Of a DNA stretch of 5,501 bases, positions 1 through 4,352 are shown in pieces. The translations under genes and the position numbers were made by a program. Within the stretch, counting starts at the first letter, position 1, and each line of letters opens with the position of its first letter. Below the pieces are notes generated by a model, which ran no database searches, was not told where the DNA came from, and was given only the letters and a program-made list of their open reading frames with translations. This DNA is from Methanosarcinales archaeon (GTDB lineage: Archaea; Halobacteriota; Methanosarcinia; Methanosarcinales; Methanogasteraceae): the NCBI GenBank assembly GCA_012961645.1, contig DTYY01000152.1:1-5501 (forward strand). Direction: 5' to 3'.

Positions 1-369
1 CATCAAGAGAGCTGGATAAGCCTCCTCTTCTGAACTTTTCAGGTCACGTGATGCGGTCCCTATTTCTATGGTGCCATCTGCAACAGATTTTATGCCGTGT
101 GAAGACCCGCCACCCATCGGATACACCCTGTCGCCCGGATGCTTTTCCATGAAGACACGTGCGCACTCCTCGGCAATCGGAAGAACCGTTGTTGAACCTG
201 CGATCTGCAGTTCCAGTGGCGATGTGGCAGTCCCGTCTGCCTCCTGACCGTTGTTCGTACCGTCGATACAGCCTGATCCGAGCAGCGATATCATAATCGC
301 TGCGATCGGTAAAAACGCTAACATGGTTCTGCATGACAAAAATCCTGGTGTTGCGATTGTTTTCTTCAT
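1..369 (-). CDS. pstS: Phosphate ABC transporter substrate-binding lipoprotein PstS (partial, N-terminal 123 residues)
   Basis: The reading frame is open from an ATG at 369 to the left edge, so the C-terminal part is missing. Residues 1-33 look like a lipoprotein signal peptide: MKK, a hydrophobic stretch at about 17-30, then a lipobox-like LGSGC with Cys34 as the candidate lipid anchor. A short polar linker (about 35-51) leads into the mature domain. AGSTTVLPIA (57-66) and GGGSSHGIKSVADGTIEIG (86-104) followed by ASRDLK (106-111) match the phosphate-contacting segments of the PstS family. In that family the protein captures phosphate outside the membrane and delivers it to PstCAB; those partners would lie beyond the left edge, if present. 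I chose ATG 369 because GGTGAT (376-381) lies 6 nt upstream. ATG 324 (Met16) is an alternative but lacks the basic n-region. Specificity for a related oxyanion is possible but less likely. Confidence 0.9.
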   Translation of the reverse strand, partial: MKKTIATPGFLSCRTMLAFLPIAAIMISLLGSGCIDGTNNGQEADGTATSPLELQIAGSTTVLPIAEECARVFMEKHPGDRVYPMGGGSSHGIKSVADGTIEIGTASRDLKSSEEEAYPALLM

Positions 370-375
370 GAGTAC

Positions 376-391
376 ATCACCGAGAGGTGAT
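376..391 (-). promoter_or_regulatory. Hairpin covering the pstS ribosome-binding site
   Basis: On the gene strand the sequence reads ATCACC-TCTC-GGTGAT, a perfect 6-bp stem with a 4-nt loop, ending 6 nt before the pstS ATG. The right arm is the Shine-Dalgarno sequence. The left arm plus loop begins ATCACCTC, the same as the usual 3' tail of 16S rRNA, so the leader could mask its own ribosome-binding site. This only works if transcription starts at or before 391. The nearest TATA box predicts a start at about 383-388, which would remove part of the left arm. Confidence 0.5.
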
Positions 392-405
392 ATATCCAAT
401 CGGGG

Positions 406-413
406 TATATATA
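406..413 (-). promoter_or_regulatory. TATA box of the pstS promoter (predicted)
   Basis: TATATATA lies within the gene-strand sequence TCTATATATAC, about 40 nt upstream of the pstS ATG. Archaeal transcription usually begins about 22-27 nt downstream of the box centre, which here means about 383-388 and a short leader carrying the GGTGAT site. The same 11-mer occurs on the plus strand at 4194-4204 ahead of pyrD. Confidence 0.5.
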
Positions 414-434
414 GATTGCCCCAATAAATCTATA
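410..434. repeat. 8-bp inverted repeat overlapping the pstS TATA box
   Basis: TATAGATT (410-417) and AATCTATA (427-434) are perfect inverted copies separated by 9 nt. The left arm overlaps the TATA box and the right arm covers the upstream side. The geometry fits an operator for a dimeric helix-turn-helix regulator, but I recognise no consensus, and AT-rich composition raises the chance of a random dyad. Confidence 0.45.
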
Positions 435-567
435 GGCTATACATACCATGCGTATGCCTGCACACCGCAATATACTGGCAGATAGCCGTCGATTCCGCCC
501 GCCTATGGGCTACGGGTATTGTACAGTGGTGGTAAAGCAGGTTATGTTAAATGCCATGATTGCGGAC

Positions 568-595
568 AGAGGGGCCTTACAACGTAAGCGCCTCT
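568..595 (-). terminator. Stem-loop spanning the DUF434 gene stop codon
   Basis: CTTAC (576-580) and GTAAG (584-588) form a 5-bp stem with a 3-nt loop that contains the stop codon complement. The stem continues, after one bulged base and one mismatch, with AGAGG (568-572) pairing CCTCT (591-595). It is placed like a terminator or a 3'-end stabilising structure. No T-run follows on the gene strand, so a classical terminator is not proven. Confidence 0.35.
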
Positions 596-1230
596 CTACA
601 CAGTTTCCAGAGTATGCATTCAGGTATGTCCACCACAGATTCAACCTCATCGATGATGTGCCCGTCACCAGTCGCAACAATCGAGCCACAGTGTTTGAGA
701 TCAAAATCGACATGTCTTGATGTCCTTGCATCGCCTGAAATCGAATATTCGGGTAGCAACTCGCGGATCTGCCGCGCAAGCACGCCGCTCTTACCAATCT
801 GAGCATCGAAGAGAAAGATGACTGAACCGGGCTCGTGTTCGGATATTATCTCAAGAATCTGCCTGCAAACACCCCTGTCCGGATTTTTATAGTTCCTGAA
901 AACTCCTCTGATGTCCCTTATGAACCCGTCATCACATAGAAACACGGGTTCTCCAGAGATTACACTCTCTGTTGCGATAACAACATTGTATCCGTCGATT
1001 ACGATGTTCTTTCCTCCGATATCGGCGCAAGACACCTTTTTGCTGATGCGAGATGCTGCGATCTCGGGTTCGATCACAACCCGCATCAGTATGTGTCGGT
1101 CCTGGTTCACCAGCCGGTAATGGTCGCTTGCGAAACGTATGGCGCCAGTGCGGGGATATCCTCTCGATAACAGATATCTGATATCATCTGCTGCATGACG
1201 CATCGCTAATTCGAGTGTTCGGGCAGTCAT
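577..1230 (-). CDS. DUF434/DUF5616 protein, probable PIN/NYN-like nuclease
   Basis: I recognise the two-part DUF434 + DUF5616 architecture (COG2454-like), whose function is unestablished. Numbered from the TTG at 1260, the N-terminal DUF434 part includes DDIRYLLSRGYPRTGA (25-40) and SDHYRL (45-50). The C-terminal part has IDGYN (88-92), ESVISG (98-103), CDDG (109-112), FLFDAQIGKSG (149-159) and VATGDGHIID (195-204). Acidic residues at the ends of predicted strands (D89, D110/D111, D152, D199, D204) resemble the metal-binding layout of PIN/NYN/YacP-type RNases; the nuclease role is my inference. I chose ATG 1230 (217 aa), which starts 20 nt after the stop of the Yip1-family gene. A TTG at 1260 in the same frame would overlap that gene and give 227 aa. 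Neither start has a strong Shine-Dalgarno site. It is probably co-transcribed with the Yip1-family gene. Confidence 0.8.
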   Translation of the reverse strand: MTARTLELAMRHAADDIRYLLSRGYPRTGAIRFASDHYRLVNQDRHILMRVVIEPEIAASRISKKVSCADIGGKNIVIDGYNVVIATESVISGEPVFLCDDGFIRDIRGVFRNYKNPDRGVCRQILEIISEHEPGSVIFLFDAQIGKSGVLARQIRELLPEYSISGDARTSRHVDFDLKHCGSIVATGDGHIIDEVESVVDIPECILWKLCREALTL

Positions 1231-1233
1231 GGT

Positions 1234-1249
1234 CTGTGATCGGTCACAG
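1234..1249 (-). other. Intercistronic hairpin before the DUF434 gene start
   Basis: On the gene strand CTGTGA-CCGA-TCACAG forms a perfect 6-bp stem with a 4-nt loop. It sits 1 nt after the stop codon of the Yip1-family gene and 3 nt before ATG 1230. It occupies the place where a Shine-Dalgarno site would normally lie, and none is evident there. It could influence translation of the second gene or mRNA processing between the two. Confidence 0.4.
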
Positions 1250-1250
1250 G

Positions 1251-1793
1251 TTAATAACAACCGCTCAGTCCTGCCAGTCCAATACTCGCTATCAGTGCCA
1301 CAATCGCAGCAAATGCCAATATTCCGAGTATCAGCAGGATGATTACCGGTATAAACACTGCTATCGCAGATTTTACCGTCGTGAGATTATGAACGAAAGT
1401 TCCACCAATGATTGCAAGGTAGATCGCATAAAGTCCGATGATCCAGCCAACTATCGGTATCCACGAAACCGCGGTTACTGCTGATGCATACGAGACTATC
1501 CGAACCGTACCTTCATAACTTCCGGATCCACCAACGATCTTGAAACAGATATAGAATATCAATCCGCCGATGAACATCCAGACGATCCCGAATATCGGCG
1601 CAGCAATGACTGCTGAAAACAGGCTGCCAAACGTGATGAGAGCGGTTCCGATACCAGCGATCAGGTAGTTTATGACTACAAACTTCAGCGGCTCTTCATA
1701 CCCTCCTGATGTCGGCATCTGCCTGAAGAAGTCGCTTGGTGTGGTTATCACCTTCTTCCATGTCTCAATGAATTCGTCTACGAATTCGCTCAT
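1251..1793 (-). CDS. Yip1-domain family integral membrane protein
   Basis: This 180-residue, very hydrophobic protein has the archaeal/bacterial Yip1-domain pattern: a short amphipathic N-terminus (FIETWKKVITTPSDFFRQMP, 8-27), a GGYEEP turn (30-35), then several membrane segments. I estimate five, at about 37-58, 61-86, 99-116, 117-133 and 142-172; the exact number is uncertain. The motif PSDFFRQMPTSGGYEEPL is the best family marker. No catalytic residues are evident, and prokaryotic members have no settled role, so I assign none. The start is well supported: GGGAGG (1801-1806) lies 7 nt upstream of ATG 1793, and a good TATA box lies about 45 nt upstream. The DUF434 gene follows closely on the same strand, suggesting a two-gene unit. 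Confidence 0.75.
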   Translation of the reverse strand: MSEFVDEFIETWKKVITTPSDFFRQMPTSGGYEEPLKFVVINYLIAGIGTALITFGSLFSAVIAAPIFGIVWMFIGGLIFYICFKIVGGSGSYEGTVRIVSYASAVTAVSWIPIVGWIIGLYAIYLAIIGGTFVHNLTTVKSAIAVFIPVIILLILGILAFAAIVALIASIGLAGLSGCY

Positions 1794-1800
1794 GGGTTTG

Positions 1801-1841
1801 CCTCCCTTGTACTGTGTTTCACTGCTCTCATGTTATATAAA
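1801..1841 (-). promoter_or_regulatory. Promoter and ribosome-binding site of the Yip1-family/DUF434 unit
   Basis: TTTATATA on the minus strand (1834-1841), preceded by an A-rich BRE-like stretch, matches the archaeal TATA consensus well. It predicts a transcript start at about 1810-1813 and a leader of roughly 17-20 nt that contains GGGAGG (1801-1806). This is the clearest promoter in the window. Confidence 0.65.
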
Positions 1842-1862
1842 TTTTTGGTATAGAATCCGCAC

Positions 1863-1869
1863 AAAAAAA
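1863..1869 (-). terminator. T-run terminator after argF
   Basis: Seven T residues on the gene strand lie about 47 nt past the argF stop codon and about 22 nt before the next TATA box. Archaeal RNA polymerase commonly stops at such U-tracts without a hairpin. No perfect stem precedes it; CAGA/TCTG near 1873-1882 is only a weak one. CCCCGGGG (1906-1913), just past the stop codon, is a self-complementary 8-mer. Confidence 0.5.
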
Positions 1870-1915
1870 CGGACAGACCTCTGGATCAGAAGAGTCATTT
1901 ATCGACCCCGGGGGC

Positions 1916-2833
1916 TCACTGCCCCGCCATCAGCATCACAAGCAACGCCTTCTGAACATGCAGCCGGTTCTCTGCCTGATCCAGCACAGCAGAATGTGCA
2001 CCATCCAGCACCTCGCCTGTGATTTCCTGACCGCGGTGTGCTGGCAGGCAGTGGAGCACGATGCAATCTGGATTTGCATGATTTAGAAGGTTTTCATTGA
2101 TCTGGAAACCATCAAAATCCCGCAATCGCTCTCCTTCTTCCTTTTCATCGCCCATCGAGACCCAGACATCGGTGTAGAGCACATCAGCCCCTGAAGCCGC
2201 CTCTTTCGGATCATTCACGACCATGACATCACCGTCGAGTTCTCTGGCGTGTCTCAATACAGTCCGATCAGGCTCGTATCCGGCAGGACAGGCTACCGAA
2301 AGATGCATATCGGTGATCGCGCTTGCAAGGATCAATGAATTGCAGACATTGTTCCCGTCTCCGATCCATGCGACACGCAAGCCCTGAAAATCGCCTTTGC
2401 GCTCACGAATTGTGAGTAAATCGGCAAGTAACTGGCATGGGTGCTCTGCATCAGAGAGTGCATTGATCACAGGGATATCTGCGCATTTTGCAAGTTCGAG
2501 TACCGTTTCATGGCTATAGACCCGTGCGGTGATCGCATGCACATACCGTGAAAGCACCATCGCAGTATCGCAGATCGTCTCACTGCGCCCGAGTTGAAGA
2601 TCATCAGAATTCAGGTAGAGCGCATGTCCACCGAGTTCGGTCATTGCGACCTCAAAGGATACCCTTGTGCGGGTGGAAGGCTTCTCAAAGATCATGGCAA
2701 GACTCCTGTTGCTGAGCAAAGCTTGCATGGGGTCTTTGCCGCGTTTTACTTTTAGTTCAGCAGAAAGATCGAGCAGTTGCAGGATTTCCTTACGTCTCAG
2801 GTCTGATATAGAGATTATATCCTTTGGCATCAT
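1916..2833 (-). CDS. argF: Ornithine carbamoyltransferase, anabolic
   Basis: This cytoplasmic enzyme joins ornithine and carbamoyl phosphate to give citrulline and phosphate in arginine synthesis. All expected motifs are present in 305 residues, the normal family length. The carbamoyl-phosphate loop is FEKPSTRTR (49-57). SDAEHPCQ (127-134) carries the HPCQ motif. GDGNNVCNS (158-166) begins the ornithine domain, DVWVSMG (222-228) holds the SMG loop, and HCLPAHRG (261-268) carries the catalytic cysteine. The SMG and HCLPAHRG motifs mark an ornithine rather than an aspartate carbamoyltransferase. The start is ATG 2833, which overlaps the map stop as ATGA; ATG 2830 immediately after it is equally possible on sequence. 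The only nearby Shine-Dalgarno-like string is GAGGT inside the end of map, about 9 nt upstream. Translation is probably coupled to map. Confidence 0.95.
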   Translation of the reverse strand: MMPKDIISISDLRRKEILQLLDLSAELKVKRGKDPMQALLSNRSLAMIFEKPSTRTRVSFEVAMTELGGHALYLNSDDLQLGRSETICDTAMVLSRYVHAITARVYSHETVLELAKCADIPVINALSDAEHPCQLLADLLTIRERKGDFQGLRVAWIGDGNNVCNSLILASAITDMHLSVACPAGYEPDRTVLRHARELDGDVMVVNDPKEAASGADVLYTDVWVSMGDEKEEGERLRDFDGFQINENLLNHANPDCIVLHCLPAHRGQEITGEVLDGAHSAVLDQAENRLHVQKALLVMLMAGQ

Positions 2834-3720
2834 CCGGTGATAACCTCGCAGCCGTCGGTGGTAACGATCACGGTGTGTTCTGCCTGAGATACAAGTGCAC
2901 CTGTAACCTCCGTTAAAACGGGGTAAGACTCAATCAAACCGGATTTTTCCAAACTCCGGAATGTGAAATCGATCTTCTCTCCGGAAAACCATCTCTTAGC
3001 AAACGGAAGCGTCTTATATTCCATCATCTCCTGAAGTAATGCTCTTGCTCTTGGAATACGTGGAAGTGGTGGATTTTCGGTTGCCAGATGGTATATCTCA
3101 GACCGCGGGGTGTCCCTGATCCTGCCCGCGCCTTTCGTGGCAAACGGTTCGATTGCGACCACCTGCCCCTCTCTGAGCGTGATTCCACCGCGTGTGGGAA
3201 TGTTTGGGATGCTCGGCGGGGCATGTGTGCGATATCTCTCAAGCCCATGTCCTGTGAGGTTTGCGATCGGCTTGTATCCGAACTCGCTGATCGCACCCTC
3301 AATAGCCGCCCCGATCTCTGCGGTATCGATTCCAGCGTGGATCAGGTCGATTGCTGCGGCAAGCCCGGCTTTTGACGCTTCTACGAGTTCGGGGTGGTCA
3401 GAAAGATCGATCGTTACGGCAGCATCCGCGATATAGCCATCGATATGCACTCCGATATCGAGTTTTATCATATCTTCGCCAAACACAGACGTGTCGCCAG
3501 CACCCGGCGTGTAATGCGCGGCATCCTCGTTTATCGAGAGATTGCATGGAAATGCCGGCTTTCCTCCGAGATCACGTATCAGATCCTCTGCAAAGACTGC
3601 TGTTTCAAGGATACTCGCTCCAACTATTATCTTCTTCGCTGTTTTCTCCATTACTTCTGCGAGAATCCTTCCAGCATGCCTGTGTTTCTTATGTTCGTTA
3701 CGTGTGGAATTATCGTCCAT
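2830..3720 (-). CDS. map: Methionine aminopeptidase, type II (archaeal)
   Basis: It removes the initiator methionine from new proteins using a two-metal centre. By alignment with the Pyrococcus furiosus enzyme, all five metal ligands are present: D88 in KLDIG, D99 in IADAAVT, H158 in LTGHGLERYRTH, E191 in AIEPF and E281 in SQAEHTV. H166 matches the second active-site histidine. The insert between about residues 203 and 258 (through EIYHLATENPP and LPFAKRWF) is the type II helical subdomain. At 296 residues the length is normal for the archaeal family. ATG 3720 is chosen because the family begins about 15 residues before HAGRI. A weak AGGG (3727-3730) lies 6 nt upstream. The gene overlaps argF by 4 nt. 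Its upstream neighbour is the histone gene, separated by a terminator-like hairpin that ends 10 nt before the start codon. Confidence 0.95.
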   Translation of the reverse strand: MDDNSTRNEHKKHRHAGRILAEVMEKTAKKIIVGASILETAVFAEDLIRDLGGKPAFPCNLSINEDAAHYTPGAGDTSVFGEDMIKLDIGVHIDGYIADAAVTIDLSDHPELVEASKAGLAAAIDLIHAGIDTAEIGAAIEGAISEFGYKPIANLTGHGLERYRTHAPPSIPNIPTRGGITLREGQVVAIEPFATKGAGRIRDTPRSEIYHLATENPPLPRIPRARALLQEMMEYKTLPFAKRWFSGEKIDFTFRSLEKSGLIESYPVLTEVTGALVSQAEHTVIVTTDGCEVITG

Positions 3721-3729
3721 TTCGACCCT

Positions 3730-3774
3730 AAAAAATAAGACCGCCCAAAAGACGATTATAGGTTTTTGGGCGGT
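3730..3774 (-). terminator. Hairpin-plus-T-run terminator of the histone gene
   Basis: ACCGCCCAAAA (3740-3750) and TTTTGGGCGGT (3764-3774) form a perfect 11-bp stem with a 13-nt loop. On the histone-sense strand it is followed by CTTATTTTTT (3730-3739). This is the form of a bacterial intrinsic terminator. It ends the histone transcript, or acts as a partial stop between the histone gene and map. A T-run also occurs on the plus strand (3784-3789), so it may work in both directions, though no plus-strand gene ends here. Confidence 0.7.
3755..3760 (-). promoter_or_regulatory. Possible map TATA box inside the terminator loop
   Basis: The gene-strand sequence CCTATAATC lies in the loop of the hairpin at 3740-3774. 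Its centre is about 37 nt upstream of the map ATG, predicting a transcript start at about 3731-3733 and a leader of about 11 nt. The match to the archaeal consensus is only fair. The alternative is that map is reached by read-through from the histone gene. Confidence 0.3.
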
Positions 3775-3783
3775 GAACGTTCA
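3774..3783. repeat. 10-bp perfect palindrome TGAACGTTCA
   Basis: This self-complementary 10-mer abuts the terminator stem, sharing base 3774, and lies about 20 nt upstream of the possible map TATA box. It could be a protein-binding site for map regulation or part of the histone 3' untranslated region. I recognise no regulator. Confidence 0.4.
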
Positions 3784-3789
3784 TTTTTT

Positions 3790-3824
3790 ATTCTGAAATC
3801 GCTGAAAACTTATATTTTCAGAAT
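3790..3824 (-). repeat. Competing inverted repeats across the histone stop codon
   Basis: ATTCTGAAA (3790-3798) and TTTCAGAAT (3816-3824) form a perfect 9-bp dyad with a 17-nt spacer. CTGAAAA (3802-3808) can pair instead with TTTTCAG (3815-3821), giving a 7-bp stem with a 6-nt loop. The two structures use the same arm, so only one can form at a time. The histone stop codon (3810-3812) lies in the loop of either form. Confidence 0.45.
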
Positions 3825-4031
3825 TTCAAGCGCCCTGTTGATGTCTTCTGCCTTGACAGTCTTCCTGCCGGCGTGCTTTGTCTCGATGATCGCTTCCTTA
3901 GCGATCTTTATGCCGATCTTCTCAAGCACCTCGGTCAGGGCACCACGTGCCGATTCGCTGACCCGGATGTCATCTCCTGCAGTCCGTATTAGTCGCTCGA
4001 CTGGCGCCAGTGGTATTATTTTCTTTGCCAT
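3810..4031 (-). CDS. Archaeal histone (HMf family)
   Basis: This is a 73-residue single histone fold that binds and wraps DNA as dimers and longer stacks. The N-terminal LAPVERLIRTAG (8-19) is helix 1. The DNA-contact loop IRVS carries R23, and HAGRKTVKAEDI (53-64) carries R56, K57 and T58 plus the H53/D63 pair of the dimer-dimer interface. Compared with HMfB (69 aa) it has three extra N-terminal residues and one extra residue (GDDIRVS versus GAERVS) just before the first DNA loop. HMfB Leu46 at the dimer-dimer interface corresponds to E50 here. AAGGAGA (4041-4047) lies 9 nt upstream of ATG 4031, supporting the start. Transcription appears monocistronic or leads into map, with strong secondary structure downstream. 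Confidence 0.95.
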   Translation of the reverse strand: MAKKIIPLAPVERLIRTAGDDIRVSESARGALTEVLEKIGIKIAKEAIIETKHAGRKTVKAEDINRALEILKI

Positions 4032-4072
4032 TTGTTCTTATCTCCTTCTTTGGTCTGATTTGGTTCGCAACT

Positions 4073-4091
4073 AATCGATGCGTATTCGATT
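4073..4091. repeat. Inverted repeat near the histone promoter
   Basis: AATCGA (4073-4078) and TCGATT (4086-4091) are perfect inverted copies around a 7-nt spacer. They lie between the CATAAAAT candidate box and its predicted transcript start at about 4069. A repressor bound there would block histone transcription. The arms are only 6 bp, so chance is possible. Confidence 0.35.
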
Positions 4092-4193
4092 TTATGCACC
4101 GACACCAAGCACATGACTATGCACAGAATAGAACACTATCCCATGACCATATTAATACATGGTGTTGCAATGTACTTACTTTTTGAAATAAGG

Positions 4194-4204
4194 TCTATAT
4201 ATAC
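4194..4204 (+). promoter_or_regulatory. TATA element in the divergent spacer
   Basis: TCTATATATAC on the plus strand is identical over 11 nt to the gene-strand TATA region of pstS. For pyrD it predicts a start at about 4225 and a leader of roughly 125 nt. The element is nearly symmetric, and on the minus strand it has an A-rich BRE-like flank (CAAAAAG), so it could instead drive the histone gene with a leader of about 145 nt. The direction is undecided. Confidence 0.4.
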
Positions 4205-4352
4205 TTTTTGATCAGCATATACGTTACAGTGAAAAATATCTTTGAGAAATTGAATTTATGATCCCCGGGCATGGTAAATTATCGTGTAAATGAATTCATA
4301 GAGATCGCTGATAGAAACATCCATAAGATATTGCATCATATAATGCTCGATC

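Larger units (their letters stand above)
4032..4352. other. Divergent spacer between the histone gene and pyrD
   Basis: This 321-bp AT-rich region must hold promoters for both strands. Histone-side candidates are CATAAAAT (minus strand, 4090-4097, predicting a leader of about 35 nt) and TATTAATATG further upstream. Nearly identical 9-mers CATGACTAT (4112-4120) and CATGACCAT (4142-4150) lie 30 nt apart, and TATGCAC occurs at 4093-4099 and 4118-4124. A plus-strand frame from ATG 4271 runs into pyrD in another frame; it has no ribosome-binding site and I do not call it a gene. No tRNA or family RNA is recognised. Confidence 0.5.

Noticed and set aside
44..334. Minus-strand 96-residue frame
   Set aside because: It lies in another frame over pstS, whose own frame shows a signal peptide and conserved phosphate-binding motifs; this one has low-complexity, Arg-rich content and no recognisable motif.
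448..806. Several overlapping frames on both strands
   Set aside because: They are out-of-frame readings of the DUF434 gene and its 3' flank, with no motifs or ribosome-binding sites.
1234..1249. TGTGA/TCACA resembling a CRP-binding site
   Set aside because: The half-site spacing is 4 nt instead of the 6 nt of CRP sites, and CRP regulation is not expected in this archaeal context; a hairpin is the simpler reading.
3024..3796. Multiple frames of 84-126 residues opposite or within map
   Set aside because: Map has all metal ligands in its frame; these are shadows of its codon pattern without homologous motifs.
3766..4074. Plus-strand 102-residue hydrophobic frame opposite the histone gene
   Set aside because: It is the antisense of a strongly conserved histone gene; hydrophobicity arises from complementing charged codons.
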